Assembly: GCA_021234155.1 (NCBI GenBank)
Contig: JAJEKV010000519.1
Span: 1 to 64,000 of the forward strand
Direction: 5' to 3'
DNA: 64,000 nt
Source of the DNA: Isoetes taiwanensis
Lineage: Eukaryota > Streptophyta > Lycopodiopsida > Isoetales > Isoetaceae
Shown piece after piece: positions 1-11,329 of the stretch. The position numbers and the translations under genes were made by a program. Position 1 is the stretch's first letter. Every line of letters begins with the position of its first letter. The notes under the pieces are model-generated. The model saw nothing but the letters and a program-made list of their open reading frames with translations, had not been told where the DNA came from and searched no databases.

Positions 1-3000
1 AGTTTCTTCATAGATGTATGCGCTTTCAGAATGGCGGTGTGGGCCATGTTCCAGGTGTTGGATTAACTAGCGTGTGGTAGTGCTGTTTTAGGCTTTGCAG
101 TGGTACGCATCCACCAGTGGTGGCAAGCTCATTCGAGGTGTCTGTCACGGGCATCGGGCATAGCCACAATGCTGGCTGGTAGTCTATAGACCGTTGCGAA
201 CCACCGGCGGAGTGCTCGCCATACCCTCCTCGGTCGTTGTGGCTCTTGTGCCAATAACAAAGCCCCGGGGAAGACGTTGTGCATCCATGCGCTGGTGACT
301 CAGGAAATATGCAAGATGTACGCGCATGGCCGAGGAATGTTGGTAAAAATAACCCGGTCTCATATAGCAAAATCCGATAAGGCACCGCACCCTTGATACC
401 TAGGTCGTGATGTTAAGAAGATATACGCACCCTCTCTAGCTTATCAGGTGAATTCTTGGTAATTGCCGGACCCGGACATTACCCCATACAACAATACGGT
501 TCAAGCAGGTGCTCAATGTGTGAGGTGTGCTACGTGCTTGAAATACATAGGTCTATTCTCAGAGGCCCTATTCGCAAGATAGCATACAGGGCTTTCCATC
601 CACAATAACTTGATCTTTCCACACAGTCATCCCATAACATGTTAGAGCAAAGTCAATTCCCGGATACTTGAAGGTCCTTACAACATCCACCTTCCTGGGC
701 TCCTCCGCCAATAGAGATCGGGATATCGCGCTACGAGGGAGAGGATTGCCAGAGCTTAGTTTTACGCAAGTTCCACCGTCATTCCTGTTGTGTCACAGAA
801 CCCACTAAGAGCGCGTCAAATCTTTGCGCATACTCGGCTGTATGGGATAGCAAGTCTACATCGCCTCGATAGAGCAATTGCCTTATCTTTGTATGCGCGC
901 GGTAGCCGCTGGGCCTCTATGTTCTTGCATCCGTCTCCAACTTATCAATGTAGAGACCAAAAGCGTTGGAGATAACGGACATCCACGTTTAACCCCTATG
1001 GTGCTAGAAGTACTACCGATCCGATGTAGGCAATGTAGCATATATCCCATCATAGAGTCTATAGGATGACATTTTAAGTCCTCCGTGGGGCATCACGGCG
1101 CTGCAAATCTTTGCCAACAGTCGAGGGCCAGATCATCGCCGCCTTAAAATCTGAAAACAAAGAAGATAAAGTCCGCCAAGACACATATTCACAGTAGCTT
1201 CCATAAGGATTCCGGAGAGGAATATATGGTCGAGTTAGGAGGGCAGTGGCGTAAAACCCGCTGTGCCCAACCCAGCCACCGGCTTCCCTTAGCCCACCGA
1301 GTTAACTTCTTCTCCACCACACCGCCAAAAGCTTTAGAGTAATGGGCTCACCATGATCATCGGTAGTTTGCGAATCATCCCTATTACGTCTTATGAATTG
1401 GGGTGACCTTGCTAACCATTTCATCCGGGAGGCCCTCCCTTATGGCACGGTTAATGATCGGCATCGAGAGGGCCCTAGCAAAGCTGGCCCACCCCATTTC
1501 AATACTTCGCTTGAAGTCCCACGCAGTCCCCGGCTTTGCCATTAGCTAGGTGTCTAAGGCCACGTTGGATGTCTTCCTCAGGGAAGCTGCGGCATTTCTC
1601 CCCTACGTCGGAACCCGCCACCCGCTATCTGGGGATCATACAACTCCTCAAGCGATGCATCCACTGGTCTATGGTAATATTGCCGATTGGTTGATGCCTC
1701 TTGTACAACACCCTTGAGAAGGCTTTACTCGGTCATCAACAAATCAAACATCGCATTTGCGATGGTGCGCAATGTCGCGATGCTTTTTGGACTTCAAGAA
1801 TGCTCTATAGTCTAAATGGCTGCGCTGCCTTGTTTGTGGATCACGAGGAGTAGGCCTTGATTGGGTCTTTAGAGCCTTGCTTTTCGGCGTCAAACGGGGA
1901 TTACGAGGAAGCTGCGCGGTGTCCATTCGCGGCGATCCCTCGGCCCCCAAAGCATGCACTAGGCCGCTTTCGAGTAAAGGCGTTTACAAGCCACTCCCAC
2001 CTATCATGTAACGTGCAAAGGGCATCAATCCCTCAAGTTCCGCGTTCCAACACGAACTCATATTACGCTTTGCTTTTCGGTGAGTAGGGGTGTATCTCAA
2101 CCCACGATGGTTTCTACTCTGTGATTTGGCGCTCGCGAGTGCTCCCAATCTAAAGTGACATAGAGTGGATAGTGGTCCGACAAAGCCTCCTCATCTCCAC
2201 GATCAGGTGTGCCAATTGAGAGCTCGCTGATCATGTCAAGTCCTACCATCGAGCAAGGAGATAGTCTACCACGCTAGCTCCACCATCATGTCTATCGCTT
2301 TTGCAAGTAAAACCCCGATTGCGACCATCGATCATACCATTGCACACTACCATGTCAAAGACAGACAGAGTTGAACCAACTCCCTTCCAAAGGCGTTGGT
2401 GACCGTATCTTGAGGCTATGCGGCATGTTGGGGTGCAAGCTGTTTCAAGCAGTGGGTCGGGTCGACCCAAGTCCCCACGGAAGGTGACCGTGCAGCGCCT
2501 CGCGGTCGCGGGCATTGAAATCTCTAACAAGGTACATGCCCGCTGGCGATATTGCTCTATGTCATCATACTGAGATCTCTATAAGGCATTTGTACATCCA
2601 TTAATGCGCCTCCTAAACTGGTAGAACTTAGAGATCGCATGGGGTATATATGACATGCAATAAATAATGGGCGATCTTTGAGACTCAAGTACTCTCACCC
2701 ACGAGGTAGCGGTTAAGTCTCCGACCTTGTGGAGCCGAGACCGTGGCTGCTATAGCATCTTTGAAGTAGCATGCCACCCCTCCATATCCTCGCTTGCCAT
2801 GGCGTGCATTAGCGGCGGAAAGTAGCGGTATCGGGATGTCCCAGGTGATGCCCACGATATTCCCATGTCTCTTGCAAGGAGGACTACGTCACTAAAGCTG
2901 GAAACAACAAAAACTCCAAAGAATTGCATCATGTTCTTGGATCTCGATAGAAAAACCTATCTCACGGGTGGGCTGCTTTAGTTCCATATAATTTCAACCT

Positions 3001-3010
3001 TGCGAAAACT
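1..3010 (-). mobile_element. Decayed non-LTR retrotransposon (LINE family B, copy B0), 3' end beyond window
   Basis: This segment aligns in order along its length with the better LINE copy at 38,100-41,100, so it is a second, more decayed member of that family on the minus strand. The endonuclease end lies near 2,750-3,000 and the C-terminal end near position 1; the 3' UTR and tail fall outside the window. Readable pieces are an endonuclease fragment at 2,243-2,345 with ICNGM-like, TCKS and SVVDYLLA-type motifs, and an RT region around 790-1,070. At the catalytic box (860-871) the minus strand reads YRGD where the related copy has YADD, so the RT cannot be active. Stops and frameshifts occur throughout. 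It is GC-richer than the CACTA remnant beside it. Confidence 0.75.
2243..2530 (-). pseudogene. LINE endonuclease fragment (B0)
   Basis: This open stretch of 95 codons carries the end of an AP-type endonuclease domain: MVVCNGM, then GFTCKSDRHDGGASVVDYLLA. The same order (CNG, TC, SVVD) is present in the endonuclease of the LINEs at 9.5 kb, 15.0 kb and 40.5 kb. In LINEs the domain nicks target DNA to prime reverse transcription. The catalytic SDH element that should follow is not readable in this frame, and the upstream GDFN box is also lost to frameshifts. I regard it as a dead fragment. Confidence 0.6.
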
Positions 3011-3337
3011 ATCATACGACCTATGCGGACCACGTCGAGATAATTATTTAATGTCGATGCAAAGCGGAAACATTTTATAGACTCGCCAAGCTTCTCCAAG
3101 TGGGTCTCTTCTAAGCAAATTATAGTCAGTCGATATTCCGCTATGGAAATAGAGATTGCAGAGAGATATTATGCCAACTAGAAGATCTATTTCCTACCAG
3201 TTTATTTGATCTTGGTATAATGTAAGTATTTTATATAAATTTCGTGGTACCTATCGCAACTAACAAATGTGATTATTAGGTACATTTGTTTGTCAACGCA
3301 TCTGCTGAAAAATATTGTTGTAGGTCCAAACCCTTGA

Positions 3338-3742
3338 GATGGATGTTCTTTTAGAGAGATATATGAAGGTATTAAAAGGATTTATCGCCGGATGGCAAGG
3401 CCGAGGGTGTATGGCGGAAAGAACATCTTATTCAAGAGACATTATTCTTCTTGGATGACGCCACCAAGTCAATAGATCCAAATGCACCAAAATTTGGAAG
3501 AAAGAGATTCACGATTGGTTAGATGGTGAAGTCTTGCAAGGCCTAGGTAAACAACGGAGGTTAAGTGATGAAATGTTTGAGGGTATCAATAAGTTTGTTG
3601 TGAACAATACAGATAGTCTTAGAAGGTGGGTGGAGTTGTATAAAATTGATAAGGCACAAAGGGATAGCGATAGGAAAGCATATCTTTTGCAAGGAACCGT
3701 CGAGGGACATAATAAAGAGCCATACAATACCCTCAAGAACTA
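3338..3742 (+). pseudogene. CACTA transposase-associated DUF4218 region
   Basis: Translation across small frame changes gives ERYMKVLKGFIAG, then RPEGVWRKEHLIQET, then a clean stretch (3,534-3,742) with GLGKQRRLSDEMFEGIN and NTDSLRRWVELYK. ERYxxxLKxxxxxxxRPEG is the usual core of DUF4218, which follows the TNP2 transposase in plant CACTA proteins. At least one frameshift lies near 3,390-3,420. The frame ends in TAA at 3,740. A likely intron with a TGTGCAG acceptor near 3,938 separates it from the DUF4216 part. It is not functional as it stands. Confidence 0.7.
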
Positions 3743-3938
3743 AGCCTCTACGATTCTCCACCCACTTGGTGGTTGTCATAAAAGCTTAAGAAATTTGAAA
3801 AAATGGAGAAAAATTCAAGAAGATGACCTCAACATTATATTTGGATCGAAAAATTGGCAAGTTCCTATTTGTTGTTGTCAATACATATTTTGCATTTCTT
3901 AACCATCTAATGTCACTTATATTTTACCAATGTGCAGG

Positions 3939-4740
3939 CTAGATTCCATAATTCAATGTGGCGTATGGTGCACACTTACGAATTGATGACATTGACAAAG
4001 CTTGCGTCACTTTTGATTCTAGAATCATTGCTTCATTTAATCAAAAGAGTCAAGCAAGCATTAGAGATGATAATCCTATTGATGGAGAACTTGAATATGT
4101 TGGAGTTATTACCGATATCATTGATGTAGATTTTCGATCATTTCGACAGACCATACTGAAGGCCAAGTGGTTCAAAACTTTATATCGTGGACGAAATCAA
4201 ACGATGCGATCACATCCTTCTGGTTTCTTTGAAGTTGACCCCACGCATGTTTTATTAGATAGAAGCGAGCCATATGTGTATCCTCATCAAGTTCAACAAG
4301 TTTTCTTTCATGTTAACCCTCAAAACAATGCGTGGTGGATTGTGATTCCCACGGAACCAACATCACGTCGATATATATGCAATAAAACCATCGAGGAAGA
4401 AGGGCAGCAAGAAGAAGAGGTAGAGCATGAGCAAGTATTGGAATTTGTGGAGCCAAGAAACATAGCAGACGATGAGGCTCAAGAGGGAACGAGCAATCAA
4501 GGATTGGAATTATCGATGCATATCGATGAAGATTATATTGAGGAGGAAATTGAAGAGGGAACAAACAGTCAAGAAGTGAGATCACCAATGCATTCCAATG
4601 AAGATTATATTGAGAAGGAGGAAAATATTGAGCTCCAAACTCCAAATATGCGACGAAGGCTACTTTTACAACTAGATGATGATGAATGGGATGACATTGA
4701 ACATGATTTTGTGGACGAGGGTTTGATGTCTGGGGAATAA
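3939..4740 (+). pseudogene. CACTA transposase C-terminal part with DUF4216 domain
   Basis: A 260-codon open frame from about 3,958 to TAA at 4,740 carries a DUF4216 domain in roughly its first 135 residues: ELEYVGVITDIIDVDF, then KAKWFKTLYRG, FFEVDPTHVLL, EPYVYPHQVQQVFFHV and NNAWWIVIP. The remainder is very acidic with EEE and EDYIEE repeats and two related blocks around 4,515-4,620. The frame has no good ATG. The preceding exon bases read RFHNS in another frame, which is the usual lead-in of this domain, so a one-base shift near 3,950 breaks the join. DUF4216 is known from TNP2-type CACTA proteins; its biochemical role is unknown. Confidence 0.75.
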
Positions 4741-5500
4741 GAAACAAACTTTCATCTTATATTGAATGCATTTTGACGATTTCAAGAATACTAATGTATC
4801 CCATATATTTTTGAGGTATTTGATTAAAATAGCGTGTGCCTTCTTTTCTCTCATTAAACGTTTGTGCCTTTTATCTTTGGAGCTTGAGCTTTTGTTTGCT
4901 TAATTGAATATGTATGTGATCATTGAGGTATTAGTAAATTGCCAATTTACAAGAATTTCAAAATTACTACCTTCGCATCCGGCTATGATAGTTCTTGCAC
5001 ATTTATCAAAAGCATTGACTAAGTATATTTGGTCAATTTGAAAGATGTAAAGTTTATGAAATGATTCAAATATTAAACCAATTACCCGATGCTTGCAATG
5101 ATATCGCATTGTATGCACATAACAAACTCCCGTCTCTGTGAGATGTCTCCATGGTCGCTTTAAAATATGTAAAAGATTGAGAATACTTCAAATGTTAAAC
5201 AAATCAATTAATGCTTGCAATGGCATGCATTTACGCACATAAGATATTCAATGTATCCAAAGATGCCACATTGTATTTCCCCAAGAAATTCTAGTAAGAT
5301 TAGAATAGTACCATAGTTTATAATAGTAACATAAAATGTGCGTGCTTAAGTCTAAGTGTCCTATAGACACATAAGTATAAGGTGTACAAATCACGAGGCC
5401 CACGAGATGCATTCAAACCACGAGGCCCACGAGACAACTTGTTGGACCAATGTTAATGATATGAATAAAGGAAAAACTTGAAGATAGCATCCCTACCTAC
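4741..5500. other. AT-rich noncoding interior of CACTA remnant
   Basis: No coding signal. It holds a local duplication: the segment at about 5,045-5,120 (GATGTAAAGTTTATGA, then ATGCTTGCAATG) has a related copy at about 5,165-5,245, and CACGAGGCCCACGAGA is repeated at 5,391-5,432. Confidence 0.5.
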
Positions 5501-5704
5501 ATTGAAGCTGATTTACCTACAATGCTCTAGCTAGGGGTGGAAATTTATAGTTTTTTTTTCCCAAATGAGATAATCAAGATTAGCCAAAATAGTACACCAT
5601 TAAAAAGATCATAGTGAAAGCTTTCTAACGCATCAAATTTCATCAAAAACGGACCCTTGAATCAAAAGTTATGATTAAAGTTGTGTTAATGGAAAAATTC
5701 AAAT

Positions 5705-6140
5705 TTCCTGACGAAATTCCTGACGTGTTTTTGACGCTAATGGTGGCGTTATGCATGACGAAAAAACTAACCAACTCCCAGATAGCAAACAAACATGCTA
5801 ACCAACTTTCCAACAGTCTGTTTGTGTTTATATTGCATAATTTATTATATTTAAGCTTTTTCTCAATTTTTTAAAAAACGTATTTTAAGCACTTTAAGTA
5901 CGTATTGTATAAAATACGTATTTTTTCAAAAAATACGTCTGAAACGTACGGAACGGTACGCATACGGGACAACGTTGTTGACGCATAAACTGACGGTGTA
6001 TTCTGACGATAAACTTGTTGTTTTTCGCCGGTTATCTTGATTGAGCGAAATCGGCGCATATTCGGCTATATTTGACGCATGTTCTGACGTGTGCTTTGAC
6101 GATTGTGCTGACGAATACTCTGATGCGACATCGTCATATT
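5705..6140 (+). repeat. Subterminal TGACG motif array of the CACTA element
   Basis: TGACG recurs about a dozen times in direct orientation, often as CTGACG or TTTGACG, for example near 5,709, 5,721, 5,731, 5,756, 5,970, 5,990, 6,005, 6,072, 6,084, 6,096 and 6,109. In En/Spm-type elements, short repeated subterminal motifs bind a TNPA-like protein. That role here is inferred from position and repetition. Confidence 0.65.
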
Positions 6141-6242
6141 AAAGCGTCGAGCGGTTTTCGTCGGCCCGGTCCGTCGGCTTAAATGTCATGCTAATTTTTT
6201 AGACTTTTCGGCGATTGTTACATTGGCGCGATAACCCTCATT

Positions 6243-6253
6243 CTCTTGTAGTG
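6243..6253 (+). repeat. Right terminal inverted repeat of CACTA element
   Basis: The bases CTCTTGTAGTG are the reverse complement of CACTACAAGAG, matching the conserved CACTA terminus. No matching left terminus was found upstream in the window. Confidence 0.75.
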
Positions 6254-7165
6254 TACTCTATCCCATCCGTACAACAAAATTTTATTCTAATCCCATGACA
6301 TAAGATGATCAAACTCATACCAAGCTGAATTAGTGCTTATGCCAGCTGCTATCCATCGATCTTGTGCCTTTGGATGAATAATAACACTTAAAGGCACATT
6401 CTCAGGAGTTTTCTGCAAAGGAATCCACCAGCATAGAGTAGACAGTTGAAGAAATGCCTCAGGATTGATATGAAGAAGGGCGACGGTGTCCCAAGTAGCA
6501 AGCAACCCCTTTAGAAAGGGAGAAGTGTTAGGTATAGATGTATATGATAAAACAAAGTCCAAGGAAGGAGAGGCTTAATGGTGGCCTCATGAAATGGAAG
6601 ATGGATCAACTGCATCAGCAACCTCAGGCCAAGAGAGTCCTCCTTATCAATGAGAATGCTCCAAATAAACTTCGATATCATCACCTTACTTTAGAGGTGA
6701 AAATCCAACATTCCAAGGCCACCAGCTGCCTTAGGTTTAATGCACTTTTATGAAAGCTACCTTGACTCTGGCTCCACTTCATTTCCACCCCAAATAAAAT
6801 TCTTGACGACACGCACAATCTCCTCCATCTTACACTGAGGAGCTAATAGAGCAAATGCTATGTAGACATGAGTATTACTAAGAACACATTTAGCCATAGT
6901 GATTCTTCCAGACATGGATAGTTTAGCTGTATTCCACCAAAATAAGTGCTTTTGCAACCCTGTAATAATTTCATCTCAAGCATCTGAAGTGGAGACGTGA
7001 ATTCCGACAGGAATACCAAGCATCTTCATGGTATTGCCATGCAAAAGAATTTTCCATGGATAATTCAAAATACAGGGAAGGATGAGACTGTCCAACATCC
7101 AAAGCAGTACACTTTTGCCAACCCACAAGAACTCCGATGTTGATCTTCTCCTTGGTTTTGATCTT
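6254..7165 (-). mobile_element. Truncated L1-type LINE fragment (RT C-terminal region)
   Basis: Minus-strand frames carry a segment typical of plant L1 ORF2 downstream of the RT palm: SGRITMAKCVLSNTHVYIAF, then APQCKMEEIVRVVKNFIWGG (6,757-6,900), and further on SPFLKGLLATWDTVALL and PKAQDRWIAAGIST (6,287-6,560). The second part matches the same region of the L1 at 43.36-43.6 kb (SPVLKGLLRAWKVV and QARWRRAGII), so both are one lineage. The zinc-finger end and 3' UTR are missing because the CACTA right end begins exactly there. Confidence 0.75.
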
Positions 7166-9053
7166 GATTATGTTTTTGCTCATTTCTTATTCTTGTTTCG
7201 GCCTTGATTTGCTCCTATTTTGTCTATATCAGGCCCTATTTCAATCTTAGACTTACCACCTATGTGGCCGATACGAATTCCTACTTCCAAACCATATCCA
7301 CAATTCTATGTCTCAAAGATCACACTTATCAATATCATATATGTTTTTCTAACACAATTTTAATGCTCTCAAAAGTTTTAGGTTAGTTCAAAGGCCACTA
7401 TTGATTTTGCAAGTATGTTATGATTTTGCAAAGCCCACACACACACATACACCTCATTCTATATAAAGTTTTTATTTATAACAATATATTAATCGACATC
7501 CAGGGTGTGCATCCGAAATCGGTAAATCGCATGGGGTGTTTTAGCGACTAGTCTTGAAATAACTTAGAAATGCTTGGTCGCGTAGTATTTGTAATCAAAG
7601 ACTCTATGATTTGCAATGATTACGAATCCCGTCAATACAGGGACTTGAATCTCCATAAAAGAAGAACAAAACTTTTTTGAAGAGTCTTCTAACAAACACC
7701 CCTAATACCTATACATGCTTGAGAATGGAGATATTTTCCTAACCCCTTTTTTTCTCTTTTTATCCTACATCAATGGCATAGGACCATGGTCTATTCCACC
7801 TTATTCATTTCCCCACCCCCAAACACTTTAATGCTTATAACCATTGAAAGGAGCATACCACCCGGATCCTCCGGTTGTTTTAATGATATTCATACATGTG
7901 GCATTTACCTCCACATGGGCTAGAGAGTCTATATTTGTGTACATTTGTTGAATTATCGGGTTCATTATGCCTAAACGAGAATATTTTAGTGCTCCTAAAG
8001 CATCTGTCACGGTCGATCTGTGAAATAAACTCGAGCTTTGATGCTATAATCCATTGAGGATGGTACCATCAAGGATTATTGCATCAAAATCATCAGTTAT
8101 CTATTTGTGGTCGGCAGTAATCTTTCATTTCTTATGTTTTCTTCTTGGGGGGCATTAGCATACGGCCTCCTGGAGGAGCGCTGCCAGGAAAGGCTATCGC
8201 GGGAATGTCTTTGGAGTTCATCTCTTGGGGGTTGGCCTCTCCCCTTTGAGCCACGCAAAGTCCTAGCCTTGTTCGACTTGAGGAAGGTGCCAGCTCTATA
8301 AGTGCTTGAAGTTCCCTCTATTTTATCCCTTGCCAAACTCTACTAAAAATTCCAAAGGTTGTCATATTTCTTGCAAAAAATCCTAGTCGTCATGTCCATG
8401 TCATCAATATCTCACCATGTCACCCAAAATTTGCCAATGTCACCCCATGGAAAAAAAAAAGATGGCCTAGTCAAAACTTGGCCTTGCTTACTTGGCATGC
8501 CATGTCACCAATTGAAGGGCCATGAACATTTCTTTTGTTCAACTTGCTTACTGGTTTGACTAGTTTCCATGTCATTCCACATCATTACAGGGCCACATCA
8601 TTGCAGGACGAAAGACAATCTTGACATTCTGGATGACGTAGAGTCAAATCGCCATTCGAGAGCCTCAATACCTCTATAAACATTTTTTTGTGTGATTTAA
8701 ACTCCTACAAGTCTGAATAGGACCTAAGATCATGTGCATATGTTCAAAAAATGGATTTGAAACAAAGGTGCAAAACCCTCCCTCCCTCCCCCTCCCTCCC
8801 TCCTCCCTCCCCTTCAAGGGAGTAGATTATTCTTTTTCGAATGTTTTATATTATTAGTACTTGACAAAGGCCTTGACCTTTGATGTATTTGGACAACAGA
8901 GTTTTCCTTCAAGGGAGTAGATTATTCTGTTTGTCTGAATGCTTTGTATTATTACTCTAAAAGAATACTTTTACGGTCATATATGTAACACTATCCTACA
9001 GTAAGTTGGTTAAGATTTAGCTTCGTTGAGTTTAGCTTTTACTAAGGTGTTCT
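7166..9053. other. No gene recognised; AT-rich spacer with short repeats
   Basis: I find no coding domain. It contains a short (CA)n at 7,438-7,449, a (CCCTCC)-type purine/pyrimidine tract at 8,777-8,813, and a roughly 60-bp direct repeat beginning CTTCAAGGGAGTAGATTATTCT at about 8,813 and 8,907. Several short frames at 8.1-8.5 kb look like chance. Confidence 0.4.
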
Positions 9054-9110
9054 ACGCTCTCTCTCCCCCTCTCTCTCTCTCTCTCTCCCTCCCTCCCTCT
9101 CTCTTTCTCT
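9054..9110. repeat. (TC)n microsatellite to the left of SINE1
   Basis: Imperfect CT/CCCT tract that ends immediately before the tRNA-like head of SINE1. Confidence 0.9.
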
Positions 9111-9345
9111 GGGCGTTTGGTCTAGTGGTAACACAGTAGTTCTTTAGCAATGTGGTCTCGAGTTCGAGACCGCCCAGAATCGCACTCGGTACTGTTGGGG
9201 GTCAAATCCCAACAGACGCAATGTAAGGTGGTTGGGGGCAAGGCCCAACCGAGCAATGTAGTGTGGTGTGTGGTCACATGTCCAGTTGGATGCTGCCTAG
9301 TGGCGTGACGTTAAAACTACTATCTATCTATCTATCTCTTTCTAT
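9111..9345 (+). mobile_element. tRNA-derived SINE (SINE1) with (TATC)n tail
   Basis: The head has a pol III box A at 9,118-9,128 (TGGTCTAGTGG) and box B at 9,161-9,171 (AGTTCGAGACC). GGGCG at 9,111 and CGCCC at 9,171 could form an acceptor-like stem. The body contains the pair GTTGGGGGTCAAATCCCAAC and GGTTGGGGGCAAGGCCCAACC. The 3' end has a small hairpin GCC-TAGT-GGC at 9,295-9,304, then GTGACGTTAAAAC and a (TATC)n tail. SINEs are noncoding and depend on a partner LINE; the 3' end here resembles that of LINE family B. A relative lies at 36,764-37,093 on the minus strand. Confidence 0.85.
9118..9171 (+). promoter_or_regulatory. Internal RNA polymerase III promoter (boxes A and B) of SINE1
   Basis: Box A TGGTCTAGTGG (9,118-9,128) fits TRGYNNARNGG and box B AGTTCGAGACC (9,161-9,171) fits RGTTCGANNCC. 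The spacing of about 32 bases between them is normal for tRNA-type promoters. Confidence 0.75.
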
Positions 9346-9369
9346 GGAAGGGCTGGGTGTCTACAAGCT

Positions 9370-10047
9370 ATTTCTTACACAGGAAATAAAGATCCATTGT
9401 GGTTAGAATCTATGAGCGATGATGGGCTGAAATTATATGGCAGGAAGAGGGATTCTAAGGATCCGTGAGTGACCATCATCGGTAGGCAATTTCTCGGCTG
9501 GCAAAGACAAAACCTCATGATCTGTAATGGATTAAGTAGGTTCCCAGAAACTTTAAAGAATACATGCAGAGCTAGAAGCACAGTGGACTATCTGGCAATG
9601 GCAGAAGAGACTCTGGAAGGGATTTTAGATTTTGTAGTCAGTGATGAAGAGCTTGAATCGGATCACAACCGATTATCTTTTATTCTACAAATCAGCCATC
9701 CTGGGGTTGTTTCCCCCATTGCGCAGAAGCCTTATGTGTTAAGGCCATTGTTACATGCCAACTATCAAGCCTGTGTTGAATTCAAAGTATCTTGCTTGCA
9801 TTGGGATGGGGATTTGGCCACTATAAGTAAGCAATTGCACATGGTATTGGAAGAGGCAGCACAAGAGACTTTCACATCTCACAGAGTCAGGAAGGGATTA
9901 CCATGCAAATCTTGGTTTGACCACGAATGTCGTGAGGCAAAATTCACATGGAAGAAAAGTGGTCTGAATGATAAAGACTCATTTAAGCATCAATATAAGT
10001 GCATTGTGCGGTTTAAGAAGCGACAATTCATTAAAGATTGGCAATAA
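9370..10047 (+). pseudogene. LINE A1 endonuclease domain (partial)
   Basis: The frames give KDPLWLESMSDDGLKLYGR, then (9,469-10,047) QNLMICNGLSRFPETLKNTC, STVDYLAMAEET and ELESDHNRLSFIL. CNG, TC, STVDY and the SDH box are the conserved C-terminal motifs of LINE AP-type endonucleases; the His of SDH is catalytic in this family. The N-terminal half, including the QET and GDFN boxes, is missing. The part after residue about 100 (GLPCKSWFDHECREAK) is the linker, also seen in LINE A3 as GIPCNAWFDRDCKAK. Confidence 0.75.
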
Positions 10048-10179
10048 CTCTTATGCCTGCGATACTTAGATGAGCTGAAGCTTTTTTGGAATGCTCTAAG
10101 AAAGAGTAAACAGGCTGATATCCCTCTTTCAGCACATAATATTTGAAGATATGTTATTAATCTATATCATAGTGCAGAC

Positions 10180-11130
10180 ATTCCCACTGAGGGAGGGAGT
10201 ATACGGTCAAAACTGGTCATTACAGAATAGGAGGTGGCAGAGAGCATAGCTTATTTGGCTAATGGTAAAGCACATGATGTTTTTGGATTAAGCACGGAGC
10301 ATTTAAAATGGGCAGGTACTTGTATCCATCCTTTAGTTGCAAAAATATTTACAATGGACATGAGATAGGGGTTTCCACTTGATTAGTGTCGGAACAAGGT
10401 GGTTCCCATATATAAAGGTGGGGCGAGGCATGATGAAAACAATTATCGAACCATTATGGTAAGTAGTCTATTTTCTAATCCTTTTGCCACTATCTTAGAA
10501 AAAAAAGATAAGTATTTGGGCAGAGCACAATCAAAAGCGTGTAGAGTCACAAGCAGGTTTTAGAGTAGGAAGGGCTACTTTAGATCATCTCTTAGTGTTA
10601 AAAACTATATTTGACATGGTTAAAGGTACTAAAAACCAGTTTACATGGCATTTGTAGACTTTAAAAAAGCATTTGATAAGGTGCCACGTGACCAATTGTG
10701 GGAAAGGTTGGATAAGTTGAAGGTGCCAAAGGAGCTTAGAGACGCATCCGAGTTCTGTGTGAAAAAGTGCTTGTGCAATTATCTTTACCATTTTCATTGG
10801 ATATCCAGGACCATATTCAAAGTAATCTTGGGGTCAAACAGGGATGTTCGCTATCCCCCACATTGTTTGAACATTTTATTGATGGTTTAGAGGATTGGTT
10901 GCTTAAGAATTGTCCAAGGGGAATGGAAATACATGGATATGTGATCTTGTTGCTAATGTACGTAGATGATGAAGTCCATTTTTGCACGCTCTAAGGATCA
11001 TATGCAAACACACTTGGAAGGGTTGGCTGATTTTTGTGATCAAACAGGTATGCAAGTGAACCTCGAAAAAACGACCATTATGACTGTAGGAGCGCTTAAA
11101 CAGAACCCATCTTGGATATAAAGGGAAGTA
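10180..11130 (+). pseudogene. LINE A1 reverse transcriptase domain
   Basis: Across several frames the RT order is readable: AYLANGKAHDVFGL, NKVVPIYKGG and NNYRTIMVSSLFSN (fingers), FVDFKKAFDKVPRDQLWERL (motif A, 10,651-10,710), NLGVKQGCSLSPTLFEHFID (motif B), and MYVDDEV (motif C, 10,959-10,970). Motif C is YVDD instead of the YADD seen in the sister copies; both aspartates remain. Stops at several points, for example around 10,370-10,390 and 10,540-10,640, make it non-functional. Confidence 0.8.
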
Positions 11131-11329
11131 TGGTAAGTATGTGTGATTCATACAAATACTTGGGCCTTGTATTTAGCGAGGAATCATAGATGGAATGCCA
11201 TGCATCACACAAACGAATTGATGGTGGACAAAGGGCTTTATATGCATTGCGAGAGCATGTGTAGGGAGAACACATCCTTGGTCATGGAATCTTAAGGTGA
11301 GACTCTTTTTAGTCACTTGTGCATAGCAT

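Larger units (their letters stand above)
3330..6253 (+). mobile_element. CACTA (En/Spm-type) DNA transposon remnant, 3' half
   Basis: Two transposase-associated domains (DUF4218 then DUF4216) are followed by about 1.5 kb of noncoding sequence with many TGACG motifs and a right end reading CTCTTGTAGTG, the complement of the canonical CACTACAAGAG terminus. CACTA elements normally have a TNP2-type transposase, subterminal motif arrays and 3-bp target duplications. The left terminus and the catalytic transposase core are absent: the sequence to the left grades into the LINE remnant, so the element is truncated. Its right end joins directly to an L1 fragment whose own 3' part is missing. Confidence 0.8.

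Noticed and set aside
9111-9180. Functional tRNA gene
   Set aside because: Boxes A and B and an acceptor-like stem are present, but anticodon-arm pairing is poor and the sequence continues into a SINE body and tail.
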